Notes: generated by a model from the sequence alone, not told the origin. Positions 1-11,501 are shown, counted from the first letter of the stretch. The stretch: 64,000 bases of DNA from Isoetes taiwanensis (GCA_021234155.1 JAJEKV010000024.1:15833030-15897029), one strand, 5' to 3'. Program-made: numbers and translations.

Positions 1-609
1 GAAGAAATCGCTCCACAATCAGGCAATTGAAGAGCACAGCTGATGAGCCCTCAATCAATCCACATGCCACATAACTGCAATCACTGACGTATTCCTTCTT
101 GAATATGCAGAAGAATTTCTTCACCTGAGAAGCAAGGAACACACAACATTCCGACACTGGCAATCACATCTGAAGCCCCAGTATGCAAACTGCTGTTCCC
201 AAAAGGCTGACAAATACAAAGAACACTAGAAAATGCTAGTAGAAAAAGACCCAACAAGGCAATCCTCACTGCCTTTCGGCCCTCCCAATTGACAAGACTC
301 CAAACCAGAACACCCTCAGCTCGTAGTTCCAGTACATTTCTGGTGAATCAGAAACAAGAAACCCAACTAATCCAATACCTCACTCTTCGCACCTTCATGC
401 CATACTCATACCTCAACAAAATCGGTTCCAACTGACACAGATGACCCACCTCCTTTGGCAACCCAGAGAGAGCAACATGTCCACACTCGGCATGTTCGTG
501 ATGTCCTCCAACACAGCAGCATGCTCATCTCCTGGCCTGCCTTGATCGGAGCATCCCTGCCATGAATTCGTCCCAGCCCAGCCCCTCTTTGCCCACACCG
601 TGGTAACGC

Positions 610-632
610 AAAAAAAAAAAAAAAAAAAAAAA
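610..632. repeat. Poly(A) run of 23 nt
   Basis: An uninterrupted A tract is visible. It could be the tail of an old retroposed sequence or a simple repeat; no flanking duplication was found. Confidence 0.9.
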
Positions 633-1130
633 CACCCCTGAACCCTAACCCCTATATTTCGGCCCACCTTCGCCAAAACCATATGCCCAACATAGTTTGC
701 CAACCTTATTGTATATCGTTGATGAAATTCCCCAAGCGTTGGATGGGGGAATATTCCTTGGGCTATTCCCTCTAGGATCATCCCATGTGTACACCTCAGC
801 AAGGGCTAGGGTCAAACGCTTATGTGGCCCTATTCTTAAGGGTGTTTGACAACCATTGCACAACATTCCAATATGACATTGACCCCATAATAGAAACATG
901 CCTAAAATAGAATATAACCTCGTAATAGATGGAAGGATAAGATAAGGATTCTATCTTGGCATGCTCAATCATGTGGCACATGTTTGAGGCCCACAAAAAA
1001 ATCTCCACAAAGAAGCTTGCACCCCCCAATCCACCCCACAAGAAACTGCGTCCATCCAGCTGTTTGACAGTGCCTTCCTTAGAAACATGGCTGCACCTGC
1101 AAGCAAAATGAAGCAACAGACAACAGACTT

Positions 1131-1200
1131 GGGGATTTGAATCCCCTGCGCAATGCGCAGCTCCAAGCAATCTGCCCGCCCAAAGGGCAGGGGCTATTCC
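1131..1200 (-). repeat. tRNA-like segment, possible SINE head
   Basis: Read on the minus strand, the 70 nt end in a T-arm-like hairpin (GGGGATTCAAATCCCC, at 1144-1129) that resembles a pol III B box. A GC-rich inverted pair (CCCTGCCC, then GGGCGGG) sits where a D arm would be. No convincing acceptor stem or anticodon arm forms, so I read it as a tRNA-derived SINE relic in an intron of the minus-strand gene, not a functional tRNA. Confidence 0.3.
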
Positions 1201-1310
1201 CATGCACATGCAACCACACATTCTTTGTCCCATAACTTTTACAGTTCTTTCTTCCACAAGCATGCATATGACACACAAATCTGGTTTACAACAATGAGAA
1301 GCATTCTTAC

Positions 1311-1954
1311 CTGTAATCCATATACAGTTTCCACATCCTTCTTTATATTTTTTATGGATTTTCCTGATGCACAATGCCTATCAATGGTTTCCTTCATAAA
1401 CAATCCAATGCCACAGAGTCTACTTTCCCGAAATGAATCAGGCTTTTTAAATACACAATCAGTTGCAGCATTTTCACTCCTAAAATATCTGATATGAAGT
1501 CAATGCAATGAAAATTGAATTATACAATTTCCTTTGTTGAACACATAATTGTCACAACATGCTTTGCTTGCAAACCATATGTTTTTTCCCTCGGTACTGT
1601 ATAGCAGGGAACAAATGAAAAATGAGGGAGCTATTCATAACAGGTTTAAGGCTTAAGGGAAACATCAACAATATGCTAATTGAAGAATTTGATATGCACC
1701 TAGACCTCGGGCCCGACCTGTTACAAATACACAGGAAAATAAGACAAGAAACCCGCTTTCTTTACTTCCCCTAACTGAACTCCATATTCATGCCATCGCC
1801 CCACCTTATCCACATCTCGGCCGCCCCTGAATTTGGTGTCTGCTCCAGCATCGTCATGTGATGAAATAAGAATAGTAGTTAACCCAACAAATCGGTCTGT
1901 ATCTGCTTCAAGATCTTCCCTTTCTATCCCCGATCCCTTTTCTTCCCGCTTCAT
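1311..1954 (-). CDS. Unrecognised spliced gene, first two exons (5' part)
   Basis: Exon 1 runs from an ATG at 1954 to 1725 and is followed by GTAACA. Exon 2 runs from 1479 to 1311, preceded by TTTTAG and followed by GTAAG. The two join in phase (230 + 169 nt = 133 codons) with no internal stop. The start is charged and acidic (MKREEKGSGIERED), the middle has the segment HEYGVQLGEVKKAG, and exon 2 is Cys- and Lys-containing (RESRLCGIGLF, then KETIDRHCASGKS). I do not recognise the family and assign no function. The next exon should start in phase 0 below 1310, but I could not place it. The gene is head-to-head with APE2. The phase match and good splice sites argue for a real gene. Confidence 0.5.
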
Positions 1955-2291
1955 CTATTCCTGCTAAACCTAACCTAAGTACTAAATATAACCCAATGAA
2001 AAAAACTAGAAATCGTAAAGATTCATTTAGGCCCTATTTATATACACATTTTTCTACAATACACCCCATTAACCATTAAAACCTTATGTTATAAACATAC
2101 GGTTTCATGAATAGCAAACCTTATAAGCGAATACATGCAATTTAAGCTCCAACCATTGGGAACGTTTTGAAAATCATAGCCCACATACCAAAGTTGAGAG
2201 ATTTCAAATGCCGTAGATGGATGGAGTACGACTTTATTCTATCGATGGGTTCAAAACTCCGGTTCTTCTGACAATTTGAAGCAGTTTGCCA
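1955..2291. promoter_or_regulatory. Putative shared promoter between divergent genes
   Basis: This 337-bp AT-rich spacer lies between the ATG of the minus-strand gene (1954) and the APE2 ATG (2292), so both promoters must be here or overlap the neighbouring exons. No strong TATA box is obvious. The assignment rests on position only. Confidence 0.4.
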
Positions 2292-4825
2292 ATGTCAGGC
2301 CAGAGAAAAATCGTAAGCTGGAACGTAAACGGACTTTACAATACTCTCAAAGATGCGTCCTATCGTTATTCTTCAGTAGATCGTTATTTTACCGAGATTC
2401 TTAATGCGGACATTATCTGCTTTCAGGTGAGCTTGCTTCTTCGTGGTGTAACGATTTTAATTTATAGCCATCTGGATGCACTATATTTAAGTCTAAAATC
2501 TTTGAGTTTTGAGCCATGTATTTGATTTTCAACCTCCCTTCACTTTTTGTGATTAGGAAGCAAAGATTCAGGAGGACAAATTAGAGAAATGGATAGGATG
2601 TGTGCCTGGATTCGAGTCATATTGGGCATTCAGCGAAGGGAAAAAGGGCTACAGTGGTGAGTTTTCTTATAAGCAGTATCCAGTGCTTTAAGGGTTTAGG
2701 GTAAACTTTGTATATTTGCTTATTGAATTTGTGTTTTCTTTCTTCTATAAAAATGCTAATTATCATAAGGCATTGTATCACGACTCTTACAAGCTGCATG
2801 AAATGCAATATCGTATGTTTCAGCATTTCTAGCAAAGAAGATTCAAAAAATCTCATAAAAATTGCAGAACATCATGGCCGGCCGTGTTTTCTTTATTGAA
2901 GTACCAAAATACCATCAACGCTTTATCCAGTCAAAATGCAGAAAATATTTCAAGCAGTTGAGGATTCTAAGTTTCTCCATTTGCTAACCTCAATGATTAG
3001 TTTCCACTAATCCAATGGTGCATTAATCTTTTCTCTACATTGATACCATAACAAATTGAAAGTCAATTGTTACATCATTTTGTATGCCAGGGGAGTGTTA
3101 GTCGCTACCTTTTCTCGCCTTGCTGTCAGATAAGGAATGGTTAATTTACTGGTACCTAGTGGTTTGTCAAACACAATTGCTATTTTAAAGGGATCCTTCA
3201 TGAAATGATAAGATTGGTCATATTGATGATAGATGCAACAAGTAAGAAGCTGTTCTGGGTCCCAATTATGTACAGAAGAATTTACTCTTCTAAACTCAGA
3301 TTTAGACAGAAACTATTTTAGGCATGGAACGATTAAATCCATGTTACAGTGCCTGTCTTGACAGACTTCCTGGTCAGCATATGTTTCAGGTTCTAGAAGT
3401 TTGAACTGCATTTGCATAATAAATCTAAGGTGCAGTATCTTAATGCCTTGTATGTTCTCTTTCTAGGAGTAGTGACCTACATAAAGGAAGAACTATTGCC
3501 TCTAGATGCAAAGGCAGACTGGTTAGGGGATGAGTATGATGACGAGAATGCAGATCTTCACAAAGAAGGCCGACTCATGTACACAGACCATGGAAATTTT
3601 GTTCTACTGAATGTATATGTGCCCAATGCCGGTGAAAGACCAGAACGTTGCAGATTACATTTCAAGCTAGAGTATCTAAAAGCTCTTGAACATCTATGTA
3701 AAACTTTTGCCCTTATTTTTAGTTCTTGTGTGAGTGATGTATCTCAATTTTGGCTTCGGCTTTCAGGTGATGAGATTGTACATTCTGGCAAGCATGTGAT
3801 GGTAGTAGGTGATTTCAACATCGCACACAAACAGATAGATGTCCATCAGAAATGGAATATTGAAAGCATTTACAGTCCAGGTATTCATCCTTTTGTAGGA
3901 ACCTCTCATTGTTATTTTAATTAATGGTGTATTGTGGCCCATTGTCTGTTTGGAATGGCATAGAGGAGAGGTCTTGGATTGATGGCTTTTTGGACAAATA
4001 TATCGATTTGTATCGTTATTTTCATCCTGATACACATGATGTCTTCTCAGTCTGGAACCAGAAAAGTGAAGCAAGGATACATAATGAAGGTTTACGGTGA
4101 GCATCTTAATTGAATAACGTAGGTTTCTTCGGGGACTGTTCGTTTAGCTGCGTCATGTGTCGTTCATCTCATATAATTGATGAATGCACTATACTTTGTG
4201 CAGGATTGATTTTGCAGTCTGTGACAAAGGGTTTGTCTCTCAAGTTTTAGATGTTGAAATAAGGAAAATGTTTCCCAAAAACTGGAGTGACCATGCTGCA
4301 CTTTTTGTAACGTTAAAAGACATACAAATCCTACCCGAGCATCCAGCTCCCTCCATTAGCTCATGCAATATGAAACGTTTTCAACATGATCGAAAACAGA
4401 AGACGCTGACTTCGCTTTTTGCTCATTCATTGCCCAAGTTTGGGAATAACGTCAAGAGTGAGATTCCACTAGTTGCAGTGTCTGATGGTTCAAGTGAACA
4501 AACAGGCAAACTAGAGGCAATGGTTCCTTTTGGAGGGTCCTCTTCAGGTACTTGTCATTCTTCTCAGAATGATGTGGACTCTTCGAAGCAAGTAAATACT
4601 GAAGCATTAGTTGAACTAGGAATGGAGTTTTTAGAAAAAGATACATGTCTACCATTAGTTGGAAGATCTAGTGGTAATAAAGAGACTCTGTTTTCTTCTC
4701 CAGCTAAAGATAGAGCGACAGGTAGAAAGCGGAAAACTGAATCCAGCAGATATAAGCCTTCCACAAAGCAAAAGACATTAGCTGATTTTCTTAACAAAAG
4801 CCATCCTCAAAATATGCCTGAATAA
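2292..4825 (+). CDS. APE2: APE2-type AP endonuclease (class II, exonuclease III family), six exons
   Basis: Exons are 2292-2426, 2557-2656, 3467-3697, 3767-3880, 3964-4096 and 4204-4825. All have GT-AG borders and join in phase to 444 codons. The fold is endonuclease/exonuclease/phosphatase: SWNVNG (N11), the metal-binding Glu46 just after FQ (split by intron 1), NVYVPN (Y129), GDFN (D171, N173), VWNQKSEARIHNEGLRIDF, and SDH (D267, H268). Family knowledge: APE2 cuts abasic sites, has 3'-5' exonuclease and 3' phosphodiesterase activity, and works with PCNA in nuclear base-excision and damage-signalling repair. Two PIP-box-like motifs are visible, QKTLTSLF (303-310) and QKTLADFL (427-434), the second close to the C-terminus. 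No GRF zinc finger precedes the stop, unlike human APE2 (518 aa). I chose ATG 2292 because the family motif starts a few residues later. Confidence 0.9.
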
Positions 4826-5639
4826 TGTGTCACTGGAACATAGGATGCCTTCCATTTTGGTCTGCAGCGAATTCTATGTGGTAATTCCAAACTAGGTCTG
4901 AAACTGTTCATTATAATGGATCTGGGGTGGATTCTCTGCGGCAATTTAGAAATGACATGTAACCTCCTTACAAATTTTGTTGGTCATCTTTCTATTTTTA
5001 GAGGTACACAGTTGTGATCCGTTAGAGCAACAACCTGTATCCTTTTAGAACAGGAAGCAAGAAGGAATCTTCATTTCCACGAGTGTTAGCCCGGTTTCGC
5101 ATCGCTGGGCTGCTGCTTCTGAAGTATTTATAAAAGTTGATCAGACAACAGGTAGTAATGGTACTCCAGAATGATTGTTTGTTGCATGCATGTAGCCTAG
5201 GAACGAGGTGCATAACAACTAAAGATTGGTTAAGCTTACGCAACAGGGTTAATCCAGTTAATTTTCTAGTAAAAATTTTAACTTGAATGACTTCTTAAGT
5301 TCCTTTATGCTTTTTAGCTTGATAATTAGGCCGGGGGCACAAAATGCTCCTTTGCATTGCACATTTGCTGGAGGCAAAAAACGCAATAGCTTGCTCATTT
5401 ATGATGCTCTTCGGGGCAACCCTGAATTGTTCTATCATAATAAAACTTATAAATGAAAAGGAAGAATTCTAAAATACCAGGCATAATTTTGGAATTTATG
5501 CAAGGAGTAGTCCTGCCACCTTCTGGTGATGTTGCCCCGTTGTTTGCAAGAGTCTCATCCAATATTCAATCGTTGACGTAAATTGTGTCATATATTTGGC
5601 TGTCTCTGAGTACCATTGCTAATTGTTGAGCATGCAAAC
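4826..5639. other. Intergenic, 3' flank of APE2
   Basis: I see no gene. I searched the plus strand by eye for a GRF zinc-finger exon that might extend APE2 and found none. Confidence 0.5.
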
Positions 5640-6061
5640 CAATGAAGAATATGCTTATGGATACTATTTCGAAGTTGAGCAAGGTCTTTCACCAACTCTT
5701 AGGTGCTAAAATATTTGGGTTTCCAACTGGCATTAAGGATTTTCCATCCTCCCCTTCTTTCCACATTCTTATTCCTCTAGCAGGTAACCAATCCACGAAT
5801 GTCGGACGTGCCTTGTGGTACACGATAGGCCAGTCACCATTCATGGCGAACTTGAAGGTTAGAGGGGTACCCTTCTATGAAACCTTTCCAATCTGGAACT
5901 TTGTCAACAAGATATGGCACAGATGCATGGAATTCATATAACAACTCATGCATGGTTAGCGCTTCCGCTTTCTTCAAGGAAGAAAAGTTACCAAACAAAG
6001 CATCGATGTCTTCATGTGTATGGCCAGGCATCATAAAATCTAACTCAATCTCTTCAAACAC
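5640..6061 (-). pseudogene. Fragment of a transposon-like protein with a PGHTHEDIDALFG motif
   Basis: Minus-strand frame 6061-5834 carries MMPGHTHEDIDALFG, followed by a helical stretch and PYLVDKVPDWKGF. After an in-frame stop near 5834 the similarity seems to continue in a shifted frame with WPIVYHKARP and RGIRMWKEG. The GHTHEDID signature recurs in domesticated or mobile-element proteins of plants and animals (DUF7869-like, from memory), where it belongs to an RNase H-like fold. The N-terminal part and start codon are absent, so this is a broken relic. Family placement is uncertain; mobile-element origin is likely. Confidence 0.45.
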
Positions 6062-6914
6062 ACCGAGATGTACAAGATATGAAAGATATGAGAATATATA
6101 CCTGTTTTTATTTTGTCAAGATGCATGGTCTAGTTGCAACATCAGTATTTGAAGGAGCCATTTCATCGAGGGTCTCTCACGTACTTCATCTCGTCTCCAT
6201 AATATGAATGATCCTTTGGCTTCTCTTAAGAGCCTTGCCTCTGGAGTAGGCCAAGGAAGGGAGAGGCAACTTCGCAACTCCAACACTGACAGATCTTTCT
6301 GGGATGCCTTTGAAGTGATATTGCCTCGTTTCCTTCAAAATGCCTCTAACGATCGCTCCACCATCCTTAAAGAGGTACAAGCCTGCCAAAGCAAAATCTG
6401 GCTTTGTTAACATGCTGCCCCACGATAAAAATATGCTACAAAATTAATATAAACAAGGACAAGCAAATTGGGCGGTCGCCCAATTTGGAGATATCTAGTA
6501 TAGATACATGTATCTATACCTAATAATGCAACTATAGTGTATACAAATTATTTTCCATGGTATAAAGTGGAGTGGAGTCACAACATACAACACCCATTTG
6601 TCATGTCTCGCAATTTGATAACTTCTTGCCTCACACAGGAGTTCCTTGGCACCTCCTCCTGAATATCTGGAGTCCATTATGTGCAGTATGAATTATCATG
6701 ATATCTTCAGATGCTCGTAAAGAGGCTTACAGCTCGATCCTTGGCTTGAGGAAATAGCTGCGAGCTCGGCTGGAGCTACTCAGCTGGTTTCTTTTGTGTA
6801 GCCATTCATCTAGTGTGGGTACCAGAGCATGTTGACTATGAAGTTAGTAGAGTCACTGCTCCACTCGCTCATGATGAGCTTGGCCGGTGAATGAAATGGA
6901 TTGTGAGCCCGGCT
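6062..6914. other. Intergenic, no supported gene
   Basis: Overlapping open frames at 6186-6413 exist on both strands (about 70 codons each), but neither shows a recognisable motif. The rest is AT-rich with no visible structure. Confidence 0.4.
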
Positions 6915-7090
6915 ATGTTTTTTCACTTTGTTGTTTCTTGAACGTGTAATCCTTTCAGCATCAATAAGTTGTATTCAATGTTCTTCATATTTTTCCTTTC
7001 TACGTTTTTTCACTTTGTTGTTTCTTGAACGTGTAATCCTTTCAGCATCAATAAGTTGTATTCAATGTTTCTTCATATTTTTCCTTGCTA
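6915..7090 (+). repeat. Two tandem copies of an 87-bp LTR-like sequence
   Basis: The segment with CACTTTGTTGTTTCTTGAAC and CATCAATAAGTTGTATTC is repeated with an 87-bp period. A third, slightly diverged copy lies at 13,811-13,893, where it is followed by a PBS-like TGGCGCCCA. This suggests that all three derive from the end of a retroelement LTR. Confidence 0.7.
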
Positions 7091-7366
7091 TGTTTTTGGG
7101 TTGCCCCTAGGGGGGCAAACCCTTGTTTATGTGGGTATGTGGGCATATCCAGGTATATGCCGGCATATGCCTAGCATATGCTGGTGACTGCTAAAAACTG
7201 TCTACTGCCTGTAAATGCTCGGTGCATGCAGCACCTTGTTTTCATAGCCGATTCTGCCGACTCTGCATGCAGCTATGAATGGGCACAGTTCTAAATACAT
7301 TTGCTTGTCTAGGAGCTAGCCTTGAGGTGAACATTTGGAGCGTTAGTTTAGTAGAGCATCGGCAGG
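7091..7366. other. Short spacer with clustered CATATGC palindromes
   Basis: Perfect palindromes GGCATATGCC (7162-7171) and AGCATATGCT (7173-7182) lie side by side, with related GGGCATATCC and GTATATGCC copies just upstream. No gene is visible. Confidence 0.5.
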
Positions 7367-7596
7367 ATGATGAGCCGGAAATGGCGTACCCTAAATTGTC
7401 ATGGTTTTTATGATGCGTGGCCTTCTTTTTCTGGTGATGCAGTAACGTGGTGTCGTTGGCAGAAGCCTTGCTTTTATGCTAATGTACCCGGAAAGGTGAA
7501 GGCCCCTTTAACGAAGCCGGAGCTTCCTGGGATTGATCATATAATTGCTGTAGCATCTGGCAAGGGTGGAGTCGGAAAAGTCCAAAGACAAAGCAG
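7367..7596 (+). pseudogene. Mrp/NBP35/IND1-type P-loop ATPase exon fragment
   Basis: An ATG-started frame contains LPGIDHIIAVASGKGGVGK, the start of the deviant Walker A motif of Mrp/NBP35/NUBPL-type ATPases that carry iron-sulfur clusters. The P-loop codons are at 7559-7579. The family needs Ser/Thr after this Lys and a long downstream ATPase domain. Here the sequence switches to unrelated residues (VQRQSR) and meets a splice donor (GTATGA) at 7597. Only this N-terminal piece exists, so it cannot be a working cluster carrier. The donor joins in phase with the Tudor-like exon at 7757, so the locus looks chimeric. Confidence 0.55.
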
Positions 7597-7664
7597 GTAT
7601 GAGTTTATTTGTTGGCTATCTCTACAGTAGACTCTGCAGGTGAAGGCATCAATATTTTTGAACC

Positions 7665-7688
7665 AAGAAGAAGAAGAAGAAGAAGAAG
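7665..7688 (+). repeat. (AAG)n microsatellite
   Basis: Eight AAG triplets lie in the intron-like gap between the P-loop fragment and the Tudor-like fragment. Confidence 0.9.
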
Positions 7689-7756
7689 TGTGTGCTGTTT
7701 GCTATTATCCGTTGCCATTTGCCAAATTCCTAAATGTTAGCCTGCTATTTGACTAG

Positions 7757-7960
7757 GTTCTATCGTGGAAAAATATCAGAGTATATTGCTAAAACAAAGA
7801 AGCATAAGGTAAATGTTATGTTTCTTTGACATATTTGTCCCAATGGATTAAAATTTGAATTTAATGGTGTTAAAAGGTGGTGTACGATGATGGAGATGAA
7901 GAAGTTCTCGAGCATGGGAAAAGAGAAATGGGACTTTGTTGATGAAGATGTTCCACCGAA
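7757..7960 (+). pseudogene. Tudor-like domain fragment (resembles plant PDS5-type cohesin cofactors)
   Basis: Exon 7757-7808 (after TAG, before GT) encodes FYRGKISEYIAKTKKHK. A second exon from 7877 (after AAAAG) continues VVYDDGDEEVLEHGK, then runs out of frame. One extra A in a run of four at about 7918-7922 would account for the loss of the continuation EKWDFVDED, which is open in the next frame. The FY.GKI..Y....KKH.V.YDDGDEEVL pattern is the Tudor-like chromatin-binding fold found at the C-terminus of plant PDS5 homologues. Everything else of such a protein is missing. The fragment joins in phase to the P-loop exon at 7596, which supports a capture or rearrangement origin. Confidence 0.5.
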
Positions 7961-10037
7961 GAAGGTCGAATATTTTTGCCGCATTACGCTTGAGGTTTGC
8001 ATAAGTGTAATTGTTATAAATCATATTACGGGGTTAACCAACATGGTTTTCCTCCAAATCGACTTCTAGTTTGTTTGCGTGGTGATGTAAACGATTAGTA
8101 TAGCAATCTGGTATGCAAAATAGATCCAAAAACAATGCATTATAAATCTTGACCGTCTCTTCTTCCCAAAATGACAATTTAAAATTCATCGCTTCGCCCT
8201 TTTTTTAAATCTAGATGTCGTTTTGATCAGTCCAATTCTTTTTTTTTTTTTCACAACAAACTCTTTAGTTCTACCTTAACTCTTATGCTTTATCCAAACT
8301 CCCACATTTGTTATACAACCTAACAAGAATGAGAATGCTGTGCAACACTGTCTAGATGGACAAGTCGACCCTGTGTTAAGGCTGGTATTCTGCCACATGC
8401 TTTCAAGGTGGGAAATGTAATTCTGTCTGGATTAATGCCTTACCATTGCATGTTCTCAAAAGTGATATGTCTTGAATGGAGACTACCTATGGCTACTTTG
8501 TATCACTTATCCACCTTCTCTGAATCTGTTGTATCTGTTATGTTCGTCGTGCTATTTGTTTTTTATTCTTTTCTATATTGCTCTGTGTTCTTTTCTGGAT
8601 ACATTGCATACTTCGGCATTTCTAAAAATGATATGTTATGCGCATCCCGCTTTCAGCTATGATGCTTTTAACTATGATGCTGCATGCTTCCAGAGCAATT
8701 GTGAAGGTGATTTTGTCTGGCTTTGCTCCTTCATCTAGCATTTGACAAGATAGTTTATGGCAGGAAAACCAATCCTTCTCCTCCTTTTTAACTCTTGGTT
8801 ACTCTTGGTTTTCACTTCAAGCCCTACAACCGAGGATGGCCTTCTCTGTATTTATTGCATGTTTATGGTGTCCCTTTAAACCTCAAGTTTTCCCATTTCA
8901 GTCTATACCATTCAGCAAATCTAGTAGACCATCGTTTTGCACAAAGCTTACTTCTTGTGCTACCTCAATTTTTCTCATTTTGTTATGATACCATTTGGCA
9001 AATCTAGTAAACCACCCTTCTTTGACCATATTGTAAATTCTCTGAATGGGGCAGTTTTGGTCGGTGCAACATTTTGGGCAGTGATTCATGAGCCTCTATT
9101 GATGTGTGGGCATAATTCTTGTGCTTCCAATGTGCATTAGGAAGTGGTGAATTGGATGCTATGACTTATAGGTGCCTTTTCTTCCTTTTACTTGTTCCTT
9201 TTACATTTATACTTGGATCAAACTTTTCATTTCTGGGATACATCATGGTTTGATTGTATTTGGCTCGCCTTCAAATTGCAAGGGATATATCATGGTTTGA
9301 TTGTTTTTGGCATTGCTTGCACAGTTAAAGCGTATCGTATTTCTGCAATCATAGTTGCGTCCTTATCTGTCCATTATGGCAACATCGTGCTATTTATATC
9401 TGGTCGGCAGGCAAATATAGGATAGCTGTTGTGCTAAAGAAAAGACGTGCATTGTTGATTACACAAATGAGAGTACAAGTTCAAAATTTGCCATCCCTAA
9501 AGCTTATAGATGTTGTTCTTTTTCGTGATGTTCGCCCTAGCAATAAGACGAGACGTCATTTTTTAAAAACCTTAAAATTCCATAGCAGAGGCAAGGCATA
9601 GAGCTGGCTACTTACAGGCCACAGGCCACTGACTATTTTATAACACTAATTCTGCACGGATATTCTAAAAGTTGTACTATATCACTCTTATGTTTGTTCC
9701 GTTTCGTTACATTACAGATGCTTGGAAACATGCTCTAGTGTATTCCAGTGAAATGGCCACTTCTTTAAGTTCATTATGATCTCAACTTTAATAAGTAAGT
9801 ATTCTAAACAAAAGCATGATATGTAGGTTGATATTCACAATTAATGTGTGCTACAATACAATCATCTAAGGATATATAAGCACTCAAAACTTGCCATATA
9901 ACCTGCTCCTTTCTAGTGCCATTAAGATTTCAATTACGAGACTAGTGAACGAACTTGTCTTCACAATCCCTTCATTATGAGGCATGGCCAAAAAGGATGT
10001 TGTTTATCTACTGTTCATATCCAAGCCTTATATTAAG
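7961..10037. other. Intergenic, AT-rich, no supported gene
   Basis: Only short frames without motifs occur. Two homopolymer T runs and scattered AT-rich words are visible, and nothing else that I can name. Confidence 0.5.
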
Positions 10038-10412
10038 AATCTTGTGAAATTTAGCCTATGGACTCATGCACAATATGCCCTGCAATGGAAGATTATTTTT
10101 GCTATAAAGATCTTGCACAGAACAGAAGACTGCTCAAACCTGCTAAATTTTATCATTGTGTGTACCTGTTAGACATCCAAAATACTTTTGGCTACAAGCC
10201 AATAGATGCTGTACGATCTGACTAGGATCTTGTGAAATTTAGCCGGTGGATTCATGCGATATATACAGCAACAATGGAAGATTATTTTTTGATATAAAGA
10301 TCTTGCAGAGAAGACTGTTCAAGCCTGCTAAATTATTTCATTCAGTATACCCATTAGACAAGCCAAAATACCTTTAGCCACAAGCCAATGGATGATGTAT
10401 GATCTGACTAGT
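10038..10412 (+). repeat. Tandem duplication, about 188-bp unit, two copies
   Basis: The block starting ATCTTGTGAAATTTAGCC at 10,039 recurs at 10,227. Both copies contain the words CAATGGAAGATTATTTTT and ATAAAGATCTTGCA and end near GATCTGACTAG. The copies have diverged by substitutions and small indels, so the duplication is old. Confidence 0.75.
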
Positions 10413-11099
10413 GTAAAGAAGGACAAGTGGTTATAAGCTATAGCAGGGATCAAGGATCTTACCAACTATTTGTAATAAAGTAGCGTCACAAGGAGCAGCA
10501 GCTGCTTTGCATATAAGATCTATTCTTTAATTTAACCATGTTTATCCTGTTTCATTTTATCGTTTTTCTTTAGCCTTTAGATCATATGGAGTCTTCCACA
10601 TTAGCGGTGAGGATGCTATTTTTCGCCCTTCAATATCCTTGGTGTTGCACAAACATTTCTTTCCTTGATAAACATTAGATATATACATTGCATTTAGGTT
10701 AATAGTTAGTGTCCTTCATAACCCCCCTTAGTCTTCCCTTTGTGGAAGAAGCGATAAAATTGTGCCTTCTAACTTCCTTATATCTATACTCTAACTAGGA
10801 TCCCAGAAGAAATACATTGGCCTTCTTTGCTTGTTGTAGATCCTGCCTTCAGTCACTTTGTATTCTTTAGAACCCTATCGTATTAGATTTTAAGCATGGT
10901 TAACAAGAGGACTTCTAGACATTCCCTAGCATAAGGTCAACATGTCTCCCTTTGTTCTGCTTGGCATAGTTCTCTCCAACTTCTACTAAGTGCAAGAATA
11001 AAATCTTGACTTTGCCAGAGCTAGTTTGTGGAGCTATCTAAATCAAGGTGTGACACAATCTGCAATAAATCATGAACCGAAGCACTACTGTAACAAGCA
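10413..11099. other. Intergenic, no supported gene
   Basis: No coding motif, repeat or RNA-like structure was seen. Confidence 0.5.
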
Positions 11100-11501
11100 G
11101 TGAGGTGGCCTCTTGATAAGACGGGAGTGCTGTTTGCTAATCAACTTTTAGAACAGATGGCTAAAGACGGCCAGATTCCCACAATTGATGTTTATAGTGC
11201 TATTATAGGTGGACTTTGCAGGAATGGTAACATAAATGATGCTCATTATCTGCTTCAGCAAATGTGCGATACAGGACATGTTCCAGACGTTAAACTTTAC
11301 AATGCACTTATTGGGGTATTTTGCAAGATTGGCAAGTTTGGTGAAGTACAAAAATTACCGAAGAAAATGACTGAACATGGTTGTGCTCCGAATGTGTTGA
11401 GTTATGGTCCACTGATAGATAGATTTTGCTGGGCAGGCAAGTTTGACCAAGCAAAAGAGGTGGTGCAGGAAATGACTAACGAAGGTCGTGCATCAGTGTA
11501 A
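11100..11501 (+). pseudogene. P-type PPR protein fragment
   Basis: About three consecutive 35-residue pentatricopeptide motifs are readable: DVYSAIIGGLCRNGNINDAH, DVKLYNALIGVFCKIGKF and NVLSYGPLIDRFCWAGKFDQ. Each is followed by the helix-B pattern ending in a conserved Met and a G..P turn. P-type PPR proteins bind organellar RNA one base per repeat in mitochondria or plastids and usually have ten or more repeats with a transit peptide. Here there is no transit peptide and the frame stops after 133 codons, so this is a piece of a gene. No adjoining repeats were found on either side. Confidence 0.7.

Larger units (their letters stand above)
1..1310. other. Downstream part of a minus-strand gene, or intergenic DNA; no gene resolved
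   Basis: Minus-strand open stretches exist here, but I could not join any of them in phase to the two exons at 1954-1311. The stretch holds a 23-nt A-run at 610-632 and a tRNA-like segment at 1131-1200. Further exons of the minus-strand gene are likely but cannot be placed. Confidence 0.4.

Noticed and set aside
81-269. Short minus-strand frame with a hydrophobic start resembling a signal peptide
   Set aside because: The initiator is GTG, the upstream codons are open, and 62 residues without a family do not support a secreted protein.
413-1374. Overlapping frames on both strands near the A-run
   Set aside because: They include a homopolymer-encoded Phe run, change frame across a tRNA-like segment, and show no protein motif. 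Some start with non-ATG codons.
8408-9140. Several hydrophobic 60-90-codon frames
   Set aside because: AT-rich DNA readily gives Phe/Leu-rich frames. They overlap each other and have no motifs or splice logic.
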